From Onchidella celtica (taxonomy: Eukaryota > Mollusca > Gastropoda > Systellommatophora > Onchidiidae), in the NCBI GenBank assembly GCA_963931925.1, contig OZ007571.1, positions 10,134,444 to 10,198,443 of the forward strand: a stretch of DNA of 64,000 bases, written 5' to 3'. This document shows positions 9,566 through 23,187 of this stretch, piece by piece; the first letter of the stretch is position 1, and every line of letters begins with the position of its first letter. The position numbers and the translations under genes are program-made. Below the pieces are notes generated by a model. The model did no database searches and had not been told where the DNA came from. It saw nothing but the letters and a program-made list of their open reading frames with translations.

Positions 9566-10760
9566 ATGTCTACACCTTCCTCGTCCCCCCCCCCCCCATT
9601 TATTGTTCGCCAGCACTCGGCGACCTTCCTCGTCCCTTTCCGTAAGGAATTTTTTCCCCTTTTATGCTTTAGCGGTGTGCTGACCTAGGTCTGACCTGCT
9701 TTGATAATTGCGGTACATTCCATAACGTTCCATAATATTCAAGGAGGAAGTTGTTTACGCAAGGCTGGTCTTAAGATGGTGTCACCCGATGACGTGACGC
9801 TGTATGATTGGGTGTTTTGTGGGTCTATCGAACTTACTAGATCGATCTCGGGCCAGCTCGGAGGTCAAGCTGGTTCGGGAGTTTTCTATGGGAATTCGTA
9901 TAAATATATGAGCCATGCGAATGAATGAGTGTGTGTGCAGCATCCAGTTGTTCTTCCATAATTATGTTCCTCTTATGCCTTCCTAGGCCTAAGTAGCGTT
10001 GTGTAGATATCGATCTTTTCACTGTACGTAAATAAACTTAGTATTCATAGTTCGACGGATCGGGTGTTTTATTAATAACAGTTGTAACAGTTTCGTTTTT
10101 AAAGGGAAGTAGTTTTATACAATATAATTATTGCCATCCATAACGTGCTGCAAATCACTTCAACTGTTACAGTGTTTAATATACAAAAGAAAAACAAACA
10201 AAAATTCGAATATTAATTATATTACTCGTTTTAGAAAAAAAACATCGATTAGGTATTGAGCGATTAATGAATTGCATTTTAAAAAAATTATTTCAATACT
10301 TCGATTGAATGAACTCACCTCTATTGCCAACTCCTTTTTCGAGTTGGGCACGACAGAAGTAGCCGTGCTGGCTTTATCCGTCCCTTTTTCCGATTGTCCC
10401 GACATACTTTTCGGCAGCTTCCAGGGGATCTCAAATTGTTCCCTGGATTTAGATGTTTCTTTTCTCAAAGGAAGGCTTCACTACTTGCTGACACTTTTCC
10501 ACAGTCCAGAAATCACCTGAAAAAAAAAATCATACGAACACTTCCGGCTAAATGTTAATGCTATCATTAGTTGCAATTCATTTGTTTTCATCACATTCTG
10601 ACGACCAGGTAGTTTCGTCACTGAAAGTTCTCCGGCTGGCATTTGATATCAATCTGACATAAGCGAAGGTTCGGCGAAGACATGTCAAGTTTATTGTTGT
10701 TGTTATTGTTGTTGTTGGAAAGAACTTTGAACTCCTACAATTTTTTTAGACTGTCACAAT
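9566..10760. other. No gene seen; flank of element A
   Basis: Unique-looking AT-rich sequence with a poly-C run near 9585 and a short TTG/TTA microsatellite at 10694-10718. Open frames are short and lack recognisable domains. Confidence 0.6.
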
Positions 10761-11058
10761 ATACACCCTTGTCACTTTCGCGTTACGGTTGTGTGCGGGG
10801 AGCCGCACGGCTTCGAAAAGCCCGTGTAGGGCAAAAACCTCCACTTGCCTGTTATGGCATCTGAATATGTGCACAGTCTAAGGAAAGATGCATTTTTATG
10901 CCAGAACCAGCTCGTAACCGGTTTGTACAGTTGGGTGCCCAACAAGAGGATGGCATCGTTTGAGTGTTGTCCACCGCTTTCTGCCCTACAAGTGGGGCAC
11001 GCCGCCATTTTGTTTGCAAGTCACGTGATATGGAGGACGGTAGATGAAAAGGGTCTAT
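10761..11058 (-). mobile_element. Short inverted-repeat element with decayed THAP start (copy 1)
   Basis: About 298 bp bounded by imperfect inverted termini: atacacccttgtcactt on the left, and the complement of aaaagggtctat on the right. It is clearly homologous, in inverted orientation, to 39027-39330. On the minus strand a short frame starting at 10956 begins MPSSCWAPNCTN...GSGIKMH, which fits the C-x4-C start of a THAP zinc finger, then loses the expected continuation. P-element-type transposases carry an N-terminal THAP domain, so this may be a deletion derivative of such a transposon; that is inference. No target duplication could be fixed. Confidence 0.6.
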
Positions 11059-14000
11059 TTTCGTTTTGTTTTCTGGTTGCAAGGGGATGGGTTAGGGTTA
11101 AGATTAGGTTTAGGCCTGGCGAGCTTAGGGATGGTTTGGGATAGGCTTAAAGTTAGGGTTTGACGGGGTGATCGCAACGTGCGGGACTCTCTCTCCGCTC
11201 ACCCCTTTTTTTAATAGTGTCAGCGTCAGGCTTAGTACCACATTTTGTGATTTGTCGCCAACAGTCGTGGTTAAGAGATATCGCCAAGAATGTTAAAGTT
11301 CTGCACTGGCTATTTATTACTTTGAGTTATGAATAGTTCTTTTTGTCGGTCATATATTCGTGGCCAGTTTAGTTGTATACGCCATTAAGTGTGCTGTCAA
11401 TCAACTGCATTCTCAAAACTCATTTACAAAGTGTTATTGTCCCGAACTCTCTGCACCAAGCATTCAAATATAATTTACCTTTGGATGCTAGTTTGCATAG
11501 AATTTCATCTGAAACGGATTGACACAATGTTTACTATACAGTGCACTGAAATTTATTATTTTGGAGCTTATTCCGCCCATGAACTTTCAAGCTGTCAAAG
11601 ATTCGATAGAAAGAATTTCGGACGAATGTTTTGTCCATACAGTTATAAAATATGCAGCTGTTTCAAAGTTCCCGGTGTGTCGATGTCTTGTTGGTGCTAA
11701 GCATTGCAGTCGCTCTAATGTATCTGGGGGGGGGGGGGGAGAGGGGGAGGGGTTACAATATTACAATGAAGCATTGAACTATAAGATACTGAGTATTTGG
11801 TAGATTATAAGCTAACTGAGAATATTTAGCATTTTGGTCAGAGCCAATGTTAAATGTTTCTATAAACTTTGAAACAAAGAGGCGTGCGAGAGTTTCCTTT
11901 GTCATCTGATGTTAGCCACATTTTTTTTTTTTCGTTTCATTGTTTCAGTTCGGATCCAGGCGTACCGGAGCAAAAAACAAAATGGTTGATTTACAAAGGT
12001 TATGGGTTGTCATGGAAGATTCCTTGATCTTCGTTGAAAATTTAGCGTGAAGAATATCACTATTTGGGTAATGTAAAATACAAACACTTCGACTTTTAGA
12101 CTGACTCTGCATCGTCAGCAAACATTCTCCAGGTGACTGCTCAAGATAATATTTTCAAATCCACTGATGCTTTTGAAGTTTGCATTTTTAAAAGATTTGG
12201 CACAGTACTGATTTGCTCAGACAGTGCCTGGCCCGTTTTATATGCCTTGTGTCAGTATAGTTACTCTATGCCAATTGCTCGCCATACTTTCAGTTATTTT
12301 ACAAAGGTGGAATGATACCTGTGCTTGGGAAACTTCTGAACTGCCCTGCTGTTTGGTCTAATGCAATTGTGTCTTGTAGTTATTGTGAATTAAGCTCCAT
12401 TTTTGGGGCATTTTTCGTTCAGTGAGAAATGACCTAGAAAACAACAGTTCCAGTAATATTATGTTATTTTGAAAGAAGCATCGAAATACACAAGTTTCAT
12501 TCACTCCAGACCGATAATTCTACATGTTTCCCAGGCGGATGGGTAATGAACTACTTAGCGTGAATTGTGTCAATACGTGGCAATAAAAAAAAACCGATTG
12601 TCATTTTCACAGGGCTACGAAATCGTAGAGAGTTCGACACAGCTTTTCATTGGTAAAAGTTCAAATAATAATTTCGACAAGCTCTACCACAATGAATTAC
12701 ACTGCCAATTGAATGATTTGACAAAAAGCTTCACTGCCTTATATATCATTGTGTTGAAGAAACCTGGAGTTTGGTCTTCGGGCATTCTGTCTGCATCAAT
12801 TCCATGGTGTTACATTTTGAGAAAAGCGTATAAATATAACGCATTCTGAGGAAGTATTTCTCTTCTTCGGTGTGTCGAACTCGATATTAACAAATTTTAA
12901 GCTTTTTCTTCTAACCCGGTGTGATTATAACATTGTCAAATATTGTTGACAACCTTTGATATATGATTGCTGTCTCCTGATTATCTCCCCAGAGAGAAAT
13001 GCAAGGACGTTGGTTTGTTGTTGTTTTTTTCGAAATACTTTTTGTATGTTTGTTTAGTATTTTCTTTACATCGCTTTAGGAAACTTGTTGAGGCTTTACA
13101 AAAGCAAATAATTTCATAGCATTTCCTTACCTTCACGATACGACTTCTATTCTCTTCTGTATGAACGCCGGTGAATCTAGAAATATACTTGGCTTATCCC
13201 GGAGCCTTGCCTGTGGTCTGCAAGTTGAATTATTACACTATCTACTAAAGACTGCCTATGGAATTTGTCATCTGAGACTCAGTCGTGCAGAAGCCTTAGA
13301 TATTCGTGACCCCATAGCTGTATTATAGTGTATGTATTGTACCACCGCGCCGTCTTTGATGTGCAGTGGTTTCACGGTATATAATATTGCTTTAGGGCTG
13401 TCATAAAATCACTCAACCCAAGATCTTACATTTAAAGTACCTAAATATAGCTCCAATAATTCGGTCTGGAATGCATCTTCTTCTGGATATTTTGTTCACC
13501 TTAGGCGCTGGGTGTGGTTCTTTTCGACCCTGTGACTTTTCTATCGAAAAATGCTGTTTTCACCTTAGAAGTGTGTGTGTGTGTGTGTGTGAGGGGGGGG
13601 GGTGTTGCTGTACACTTATTAGGCTTATACAGCTTTGTTGAATTACGCGGCCAAGTTGGGAATGGACGATATGAAAGCATGTTGAAGAGAGGCGACTGAG
13701 TTATTGTACAATAAAATGATAAATATTTATGGGTAAGAACAAAATAATGCATATCTACCGACAGACATATAGGTAGACAAAGAGACAGACAGACACATTA
13801 AGGGAGAAAATGAGAGAGAGAGAAATGTGCTCTTCCGAACTAACTTCACAAAACGTTACTGTCATTAAGAAATGAAAAACAGATTTCACAGACCTGCATT
13901 TGTGGTGCTCATGGTGCAAAACTTCGAAAATATCGTGATTACTGGAATGTGTACTTTAATGCGTTTTGAAAGCCAAACGTTAAAGCCTTTATTGTCAGAG

Positions 14001-14697
14001 ACCGAGGTGTCACAGATGAACGCGAAACGAGTTTATAATTAGACAGCCTAAAAGATCGAAAGAATTGTTCTATGCCTGAGGGTTATTCTTAGCAAGAATG
14101 TCTCTGTCAACTGAACCGCTGCGCACCTAGAGGAACGGGTCGTCGGATTTATTTAAAAACTCTTCATCTCTTTTGCCCAAACCACTCATCCAAGCTTTTG
14201 CGAACACATGTGCAATGCTACGTGCTTAGAAACGCCGTCGGGGGTTATTACAAGTTTTGAGTCTACCGTCAAAGTACGTACGATCGAAGAGGGGGTATAA
14301 TTATTCTACCTGTGGAACCAAATTCAGAAAAAGTGCAATTTGAGGGACTTGACCTTTGCTCTATATCAATACAAATTATTTTTAGAGACGCGTGCAACGA
14401 ACTTAATCCAGCCTTCCCTCCCACTATCTGGGTCAGCAACAACGTGGGGACAAGGAAAGAACAGCAAACTGTTGTGAATCTTTTCATAACAGCCAAACAG
14501 TTTCTTTTATCCAGCTCACCTGGCAGTGCATGAGTTTGTTGATCGCATTCAAGACGATCTTCTAAAGCACGTTTTAAGCGAAGGCTAGCAGCGCGGACGA
14601 AACAGAATCTACCACTCGGGGACAAGCTATGGATAGAGTGGTTGGAAAGGATTTTCAGTGCCTACAAGAACGGCGATCTGTCAAGGAGGAACTATCA
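11059..14697. other. No gene seen
   Basis: AT-rich sequence with several homopolymers (poly-G near 11728, poly-T near 11922) and only short unrecognised frames. A G/T-rich stretch at 11084-11160 holds scattered TTAGGG-like words but no tandem array. Confidence 0.55.
13571..13602. repeat. (GT)n microsatellite followed by poly-G
   Basis: About ten GT units followed by a run of ten G. Confidence 0.9.
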
Positions 14698-16404
14698 TCT
14701 AAACTATATATATTTGTGGACTTGAGATTTTTCGTTGCAAAAGGCTACCGAACCACTCAACACTCAGACTTCAAATTTTATATGGTGCATCAGAATGGAT
14801 GTAAGTGTCGCGATGTGGGTTACATGGGGATATTTCGACTGACACTCTTTCGAGGTCCGCTCCCACAATCGACGAACACACAAAAATAAATACTTGCACT
14901 CTAGAAACTAAATAAATCAATTGCTTTCAATTTTAGCAGAACTGTAGAGCAGTTTAATTACAGGAATTAATGTAACAAATATAATTATAAATATATATAT
15001 CAATTCAAAGGCAACTGAATCTAACTAATGGAACTACAGCTTTTATAAAGACTAACGAATTCAATCTAACTACTTGCAGGTCATATGAGTTATATGGCAA
15101 ATAGAATCCGCGCACGTGGCGACAGATTTAACAGTTTAAATTCTATTAATTCAATGAGACATGTTATGATGTGGACATTTCCTCTAGACACGCCATGGAG
15201 AATGCTTGTACAACCATGCGTTGTCTGGCGGTAGCTCTGAAACTGTCTTCAAAAGTAAGTAGAACGGTTCACTTTCATCATTACAAATTAGTATAGACTC
15301 TCACCATGCGGCCCTCACTGGGAGTGAGAGCGCTGGATGTAAACGCTGTGGGTTTATATCAAACCAAGTAGCTTAGGCTCTGGAGCTTTAAATCAGGCCC
15401 CTCACAATGGACTGCTCAACTGCGTCTCCATGTCCCTCATCTGGCTGAGGACTATCGCCGTCCACCTCGTAAATGGATTTTCTACATGTGGCCCAGAACT
15501 AAGTTCTGTATGGCCTTAAATACTGGACTGCATCTGCAGCTTACCGTCTAATTCCTGGATTGTGATTGGTGCAACCACTTCTAGCTCAGCTGCCGAACTG
15601 AGTTATTTTAAGTAACAGCCCTACGCAACGACCTTGGGTCGACATCAAAGGTCGAATTATTTCAATACAATATAATATAAATTTTATAGCAATAAATTCT
15701 TAACATGTTCAAAACCCCGAGCTTTTACTCTGGATCACGGTTTTTCTGTACGTCTACAGACGTCTCAATAACATTTAATTCCTACTCACCCCTTCCCTCT
15801 TTACTAACCCTAGTTCAAAACACGAGATACAACAAGTGCTCAGTCATGCACACCTACGCTGTCCCTCTATCCTTCCCCACCTTCTGTCTATCTATCAGGG
15901 AAAAAACTGTTCAAAACACCTTGTCCACGAGACCAGCTCAAGGCCAAGTTATGCTGGCTCGCACAACAATTACGTTTCTAAAAATTACTTACTGCTCTCG
16001 CAAAAATTTACTCTTATGAATTAAATCTGGTCTTGACAGTAAGGGTGCAGTTTTTAATAGAAGTCTCAAATCGGTGTAGTTTTTTTTTATTGGAAATTTA
16101 TTGTTTCGCCATGATTTGGATCTATTTCGAGTCATGGTTCGCCATTTTAAGGTTTCGTTATCACTTCCTGCGATGTGTTCACTATCAAACACACTAACCC
16201 GTGCGCAAATCATGCTGTTGTACGGGATGTGCAGTGTATCAACCCACAAAGGCAGAGCAGTAAGACTTATTTAAAAACAAACAAACAAAAATAAAATAAA
16301 GAAATAGTAAACAGGCCAGATGAAGCAGGCCCATAATAACCACCCAGAACTGAAACCAATATTCAAACCGATTTATCCCGGGCAGGGCCGGGGACCTCAA
16401 CTAG
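14698..16404 (+). mobile_element. Non-autonomous Helitron split by a solo LTR
   Basis: The 3' end reads cccgggcagggccgggg...CTAG|T, a short GC-rich hairpin just before a terminal CTAG, which is the Helitron signature. The 5' part (ggctaccgaaccactc... at ~14740) matches the 5' part of the copy at 20742-21441, and the 3' part (16100-16404) matches its 3' part. The two halves are separated by the solo LTR and its duplicated target GTAAG. The exact 5' TC end, near 14698, is uncertain. Confidence 0.65.
14806..16038. repeat. Solo LTR, family D, copy 1 (TSD GTAAG)
   Basis: A 1233-bp segment starting TGTCGCGATG and ending CTTGACA, flanked by GTAAG at 14801-14805 and GTAAG at 16039-16043. A second copy at 60024-61644 has the same ends and a different 5-bp duplication. 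TG...CA ends plus 5-bp duplications, with no internal coding region, identify a solo LTR left by recombination between two LTRs. The orientation is not fixed and the parent family is not otherwise present here. Confidence 0.9.
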
Positions 16405-19163
16405 TATAGAATAATTATGTCCAAAGAAAATCTTACAGCTTAAGGAGAGCCTGTGTGCAATAACCCTACAAATTATATATATAATTATTAATATTATACC
16501 CGGTTATGCAAATTTCTACCTCTAATTCTGCAAAGCATTTAAAAAGAAAACGTTATCTTGCCAAAGAGCCCCCTTCCACCTCCTCGTGATGAGCAGGAGT
16601 AACAGATGAAATATTCCCTTTTGCATAAAAAGGACAAATTTTATGTGACTACCTGAAGAGATTCAAATGAACGTCATAGATCGAGTCCTGAATGGAATTG
16701 ATCCCAGTTTATTTATATTATAATTGTTCCATCGTAATATTTATAATAGTGCCGCAAATTGAATTTTTTATTCGGTCCTGCAACTTAGTCATATTTTGGT
16801 GCCAAAAACTGTCTACATCTTGGAAAAAATGGGAGGGGGGAGGTGGTGGGGGTGCCCACAGCGTACGGAAACTCTACGTGGGGGAGGGGGGTGGGAAGTT
16901 CTGGGAGAGTGCATACACTTTTGAATTAAGGTATAAAGTTAAAAAGTCTGGTTTCATTTACAGTGGATTTTGTTTTAACAAAAAAGAGTTGTAGGAATAC
17001 ATAAAATCCGAGTTTAGGCGATGTGTCTGGTGAAACAGGCGAAGTCTATGAAAGAAAATGCCACTGACAGTTTGAATTCAAGCCAGGCGTATGAAAAGCG
17101 TACAAGAGGGGCAAACGGGGCCCAATATTGCCCAAATGGAACGTATAATTATGTAGCCTACCTTTTGAATGGCGCCTTTCCACCTAGTTTACTTTGAGTT
17201 CACAAGAACGAAGATTATTCGTCTAGAGGCACAAAGTAAGCCCAGGGACTCACATAGACACAACTAATATTTCGTTTATGAACATGAGCAAACTAATGTT
17301 TGTTCAGATTAATATATCTTCATATCAACAACCGACATAATAAACTGGAAAATACGCTAGCTAATTTTGGCACATTTTTTTGGGAATTTGTAGATGACGC
17401 ATGTTAACAAACCCAGGCAGGTCCGTCTTTGTGACACCGTCGTGGATGAGTGACCGTGATTTGTAGCTTAAAGCTGGCTTTGGTTTCCTTGTTTGATTCT
17501 TTGCGACATCTGGGTTTGCTCACTGACAACTCTCGGGCAATAATCCTATAGTCGCTGAAACGACATACGTGCAGAAACAGCATAGACAGACAGAAGCGCA
17601 GATCTAGATAAGATAGGCAGATTAAAAGTGCAAGTAGAACCAGCCGTCTATTCCACATTATGACAGACAAGATCAGGCAATTCAAGTATAATACATTATA
17701 TCATTAGCAAGTGGCTACCACGGTAATACTTACAGCCTCTACGATTTACTTCACTTCACAATAGAAGCATTGACCGTGCTATACACAGCATTTACAATTC
17801 TTACCTGTCCAGTTTGAATTCCACCAGCAGAATAGTTGTCAACAAGTACCCAGTATATATTTACACAAACTAGGACATTGTGCCACACTGAACCTTGGCA
17901 TGGTCACTGATGCTTGACTTTGAAAATAAAGAGGAAGCAGCGGTGTCTGGCTGAATTTCCCCGGCCTTACAAAACTATGATAATGCTCTCCTGGGCACTT
18001 TGACTCGCATTATATTGTTCATCTTGATAATTTAACCCTGCATCAGAGTGTGCTGCCCAATCTGAGACACAGCCTATGGCCCAACTACCTTCGTTGAGCT
18101 ATTTAGAAGTCGGTGGTACTTTAAGTGAAGAATCGGATTCTCAGAATGTAGCGAAGGAAATCTGCACACCCTCATAATGTTTTTTCTCCCTTATTACTTT
18201 TCATAAGAATTCATCCACAAACTGGCTCCTTGACAACCTAATTTATTTCATTACTTTTCATCTCCGACAGTTTCATGGACTGAGTTTGAGTCTGAGTTTG
18301 GGTTTAACGGCGTGTCGGCACGATAATGGCTACTTTGCGCTTCTCGTGGGTTTTTTTTTTCGTTAACTCTCTTTGGGCTAGCTTTCAGCCCTCAGATGCC
18401 TATAGGTAAGGTCAGATAAAAGTAAAGTTAGGGATCTAACGAGAAAAGGCTCGTATTAAAAATCTAACGGGGAGAGGCCCATACTGCAAAGTATATCTAT
18501 GAATTTTGTAAATGCGATAAAAGTCTGTTAAATCAACATGTAGTGTTCGACCTCTGTCAGAAATGACAGGATGCGCTGCGGGTCCACGTCAGAAAATAAT
18601 TTTTTCATGGATCCGCAGGCATAGTGTCTTCTTCGCATAATAAATATGCATGTACGCTCAAGCATTTATTCAAAACTTGCAAACATAACCTCCATTTTTA
18701 CCAAAATGCTTATAGCAGGTGTGTAAAGCTTATCGACCATGTGCGCCGCCTCAGTTAGGATAAGAGGCGACAGTGGGAAATAAATTAGTGCATTGTTTAC
18801 TAGTCAAGAAAGTTAACTCCTGCTCCTGCCAGAAGAAAATGGCTGGGCTCTGTAATACGTTTTTGAGCTGCAAGTGACAATCTTATAAATTTGATATTCG
18901 GAGCTTACAATGAAGTTGAAATCTGGACAAAGTAAAATATATTTCTGAACGACTGGTGCCATTGGGTCTTTAAGTATAGTGTGGAAAATGATGTGATTTA
19001 ACCAGCGGAGAGCAGTAATAGGATGAGTTATTCAAACGATCATTACCACTTCACAGCTTCCTCAGGATGATAATGTTGAGATAACCATGCTTTCTGTAAT
19101 CATGAATGGATTACCTTCTACCAGTATTGTGATGCGTCATCATCAGTACAGTAACATATTTTA
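16405..19163. other. No gene seen
   Basis: Short frames only. G-rich runs lie at 16829-16895. A stretch near 18280-18540 (gagtttgggtttaacggcg...) has the look of a dispersed repeat but has no second copy in the window. Confidence 0.5.
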
Positions 19164-19545
19164 CTAGCATGAAACCCGTTCACGTGAACATGAGGGTTAA
19201 ATTGTTTGGTATTGTGATAAAATTAGGGTTTACAAAGACACCAATTCCACAACAACATGGCCAGATTTGGTGCAGAGAGTGAACTGTGTTCACGGAACAT
19301 ACCTCTCAGTGTCCTGTTCGTAACAATATCGCCTCAACCCCGTCGTGAACTACGAGTACAAAAAATATTATTTGAGCATTTTGCAGATGATTTCTTGGCG
19401 GGGGCCAACTTGTAGGATCTTACCTTGCCACAAGGACGGCCGCTGTATTTCACTTCCTCATGCCAAATTTCAGAGAGATCTGTTCAGTAGTTTTCCAGCC
19501 CAGCAGTAACAAAGGGTTGTCTGATGCATGTATTTTTCTATACGA
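19164..19545 (-). mobile_element. Helitron-like element, second family
   Basis: Read on the minus strand, it ends in a hairpin (GTTCACGTGAAC palindrome), then gggtttcatgCTAG followed by T. This fits a Helitron 3' end. A possible 5' TC lies at 19545. An internal stretch (ccaaatttcagagagatctg) resembles sequence often found inside invertebrate Helitrons. There is no second copy here to fix the ends. Confidence 0.45.
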
Positions 19546-20741
19546 GTAATACATGTCTAATATCAGTGGTCTGAACTTGCTTAAGCATGCAACGAGGACG
19601 TATACGATACGTTTTACGCACTGTTTAAAGGTTATTTAATCTATCTCATCTTCAGGTCACGGCCATTGAGGCCCAGCAAGTGTCACCGTAGAAACCGTAA
19701 AATGTGACGCCCTCCGTGGGTGTTTCCACGATGTGAATTCTTTCTCTGATTCTATCTCTCCTCCTTTTCAGGCCATTAACTTTCCAAAACTGCCGCTTTC
19801 TGCCGCTGTAAATTCTAAAGTACCTTAATTCTAACTGATGTGGTTTTACAATGAACTAATAAGGCGATGGTTGAAGCTATTTTCTAACACTGTGATATTG
19901 GCAAGAGGAACATCTATATCTTATCTTTTAACTGCGGTTCTGGGGTTGAACAGCAAGCGAGCTGTCGGGTCTGACCTCTAAGTTCATTCTATGACTGGAA
20001 GGCAATTTTTTGTGTTAGGGACAAAAGGCTAAAGGATTTTGATGGACAACGTTCCATTGATTGGTTTCACTTGACGGTCACAGAACTTGTGCTCTTACGA
20101 ATTGTGTTCCACAACAGCCATGACATGACGCACTGTATGGCAATTACAGAGCAAGACAAACTGTCAGAAACGAAGCGAGAAGCCAAATATTTGCAGCTAA
20201 ACAAACTTTGAAGTGAAACTAATCTAGAGAAACCCGAAGAAATGTTTCAGTTAATCATTAATGTAAACCATTGCGCTGGCGGCGAGAGATGAATGCATGT
20301 ATTGGATATGACTAAGTTATCTCTTGTCCCCTGCGGTGCAAGGGGCTGGTGCCAAGGTACCAGCGCCATTGTGAAGTTCCACTTGATATGAGCACCTCGT
20401 GTACATAGAGTAAGTATGTATACAGGCCCAGGATTTTATAACACTTTTTAATTGTAGGCCTACTTAATACTGTTTCTTTCAGATTTTTCTCTATACGACC
20501 ACGCTAAATTAATGAGACGAGATTTCTGAAACTGGTCTAACGAGGTCTGTGCTATGTTCAACAACGAGACTGCCGTGGAACCCGCTTTAAATTAAACTAC
20601 AGCCAGATAACAAAAATGTTCCCTTAATCCGAAAGATATTCATGGTCCTGTCGTGTTCAAGAATGAAACTGTTATTAATTTTTAATTTCCACAATAATCA
20701 TGTAAAAATTGCAAGTTTTATTACTAGTTTCACTTCCACAA
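19546..20741. other. No gene seen
   Basis: AT-rich, no convincing frame or repeat. Confidence 0.5.
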
Positions 20742-21441
20742 TCTATATATATATCTATATATATAATTGGGTAAAATTGGACGGTTGTACTCTATAGCTG
20801 AAAAAACTACTGAACGTAGAGCCATGAAAAAATTACTGAAAGTAGTTCAAAGACTGAGCAAGGTTTGTATCAAATCATTTTAAGGATGCAACAACGTTAA
20901 AAATTTAGAAAAATAGAAAACAAAATGGCCCGTTCGAGGTTTTCCGATTCGTCATTTTTACAGCTCGGACAGGGCCGAGTGTAGTAAGATATTTTGGTAA
21001 CTCGAAACTTTGGTCACCTAAGGCTCAGGAACCGCATCACACTCAGGCTTCAAACTTTGCACTACAGCATATTATCAATGCGAAATTAACATGGGCTATA
21101 TTAGAAATTATGAAATGTTCAGGCTTCTACGTTTCATTTTTCATTGTTTCACATCATTTAGATCTAGATCGAGTCATGGTTCGCCATTTTAAGGTTTCTT
21201 TATCACTTCCTACGATGTGTTCACTATCAAACACACTAACCCATGCGCAAATCATGCTGTTGTGCGGGACGCGCAAGGTGTCAACTCACAAAGCCAGAGC
21301 AGTAAGACTTAATAAAAAACAAACAAAAATAAAATAAACAAATAGGAACAGATAAAATGAAGCACGTCCATAATAACCACCCAGAACTGAAACTAATATT
21401 CAAACCAATTTGTCCCGGGCAGGGCCGGAGACCTCAGCCAG
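20742..21441 (+). mobile_element. Non-autonomous Helitron, copy 2 (3' CTAG decayed)
   Basis: Starts TCTATATATATATC and ends with the same hairpin region (cgggcagggccgg) as copies 1 and 3, but the terminal CTAG reads CCAG. The segment tcatggttcgccatttta... to the 3' end matches copy 1 closely, and the stretch with cacttcc-cgatgtgttcac matches all three. About 700 bp with no coding capacity. Confidence 0.65.
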
Positions 21442-21597
21442 TGTAGCATAAAGTTGTCTCAATCATCCATTTCTTTTACGACCTCGAGAGATCATTGTGT
21501 TTCAATGTTCTATGAACCGTAGGCCAAGGATGGGCAACCTTTCATATAGAGAGGGCCAAATCTGAAAAATGTGAGGATGCAGAGGGCCGGACACTCT

Positions 21598-22832
21598 TGT
21601 CACAAATCCCAGACTGGGACATGTAATAAGTTATGACAGGACAACAATCACGAACGAACAAGTTTAACACTTAACAGAACAACCCATCAGACTCACACAT
21701 TTATTAAACATAATTATACAGATAATAGCGCAATTACATACATTATATTATTGAATTTAACTGCCGTACAACGGCCTTATTCCCATATGCACTCTTCCCT
21801 CAGATCCACAACCCGGTAGTTACTTCCTAAAGACACTTCGGCCTCAGCCTCTCCCCTCAGGGTCTTAATAGCACATTAATAATTCACTGGCACCGCAGTC
21901 TCTCAATATCACCGTCCTATTGCCATAACACCTTAGCATTCCACTAGCACCTCAGCAGGGCAATAGCACATTATCATTTCAATAGCCCATCAACATGGCA
22001 ATAGTACATTATCATTTCAATAGCCCATCAACGTGGCAATAGTACATTATCATTTCAATAGCCCATCAACATGGCAATAGTACATTATCATTTCAATTAG
22101 CACATTCACGCTCATATCTACGTCCCTGTCCGTGGCCAGACTGCCACGACTTTATGTGCTCTACTGTCCTGCACCGACAGCCTCACTCTTGGCCTATGTG
22201 TGGCCCCCGGCCCTATGCTGGCCTATCCCCTGTGCTCACCGAGGTGGCTCTTCGGCCCGTCCCCGACACCTACAAGAATAACATTACATTGGTATAATAC
22301 CCTACCATTTCTATTCACTCCACCTCTCCTTACAACCCATGAAGCGGACACACAATTGTTCACATTTCACTCACCAAACATCTTACGGTAACACACCTCC
22401 ATCGTAGTACACAATACTCACTCGTGCTACAAATCCATGAACTCAACTTTCATCTATCGCTCATGGCGCACCTTGCTATATCCAATATCAAGGACTTCCA
22501 CATTCCTCACATATACTTATTTACATCATGGTAATAGACGAATATAATATAATACATCAATCATAATTATCAATCATCGTTTCACCTACCAGTCATCACT
22601 GGAATAACACTACTCCCAAGTCTTCCGACTGCTCTCCTTATGTTCGCCCGCTGGGCTTTCTCTTGCGTCCGTTCTCTAGGACCTTCTAACTTGCAGTGAT
22701 AGTAATACAGCGCTCTCGCCTCATTCAGACCTCCACCACTCATAACATGACCTTTCCCTTACTACGTGCGTTAATTTTACTCTCCTCCTTTCCCACCGTA
22801 ATTATTAACTATCGCTCACTCCACTCGTGACA
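21598..22832 (-). repeat. 3' LTR of element B
   Basis: 1235 bp, TGTCACGAGTGG...TTTGTGACA on the coding strand. A poly(A) signal AATAAA lies at 21700-21705 (minus). A 63-codon frame on the opposite strand recurs in the LTRs of B and C, reflecting shared LTR ancestry. Confidence 0.93.
21962..22096 (-). repeat. 38-bp tandem repeat in LTR B
   Basis: About 3.5 units of a 38-bp motif (catcaacatggcaatagtac...), measured from catcaac at 21988, 22026 and 22064. The same array is at 27803-27937 in the other LTR, and LTR C holds diverged versions. Repeats like this in U3 often act as enhancers; that role is inferred. Confidence 0.85.
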
Positions 22833-22852
22833 TCATCCCCCACCCCAAAAAA
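22833..22852 (-). promoter_or_regulatory. Polypurine tract of element B
   Basis: Coding strand TTTTTGGGGTGGGGGATGA directly before the 3' LTR. Element C has the same tract. Confidence 0.85.
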
Positions 22853-23187
22853 ATTAATGCAATTAATTTCAAATCGCATCAAGATGACTGTCAACGAGTG
22901 AGCGTGAGCAATACTTACATAAAAATGACCTAGCAATGCCCCTAGCACATAAAATACCGGAATCAGGGGAAAATATGGGGATCAATATGCCCTGCACTAT
23001 GCATATATGTATCACATCATCAATAGCTAACTAAACACAATACCTAATACAGAATCAAAAACCAATCAACCTATCAACCATTCTTCATATCATATTTATA
23101 ATGTCAATATTTTAAAGTCGACGACTCATTCACACAGATCCTGTCAATGTTCCTGTCCTCCGATGTATAAGCTCCTGAACTCTTCCC

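Noticed and set aside
11084..11160. TTAGGG-like words suggesting telomeric sequence
   Set aside because: The words are scattered and irregular, with no tandem array.
22200..22391. 63-67 codon frame shared by LTRs of B and C (also 28041, 31402 and 38070)
   Set aside because: It is antisense to both elements and tracks LTR homology; no domain and no start context support it.
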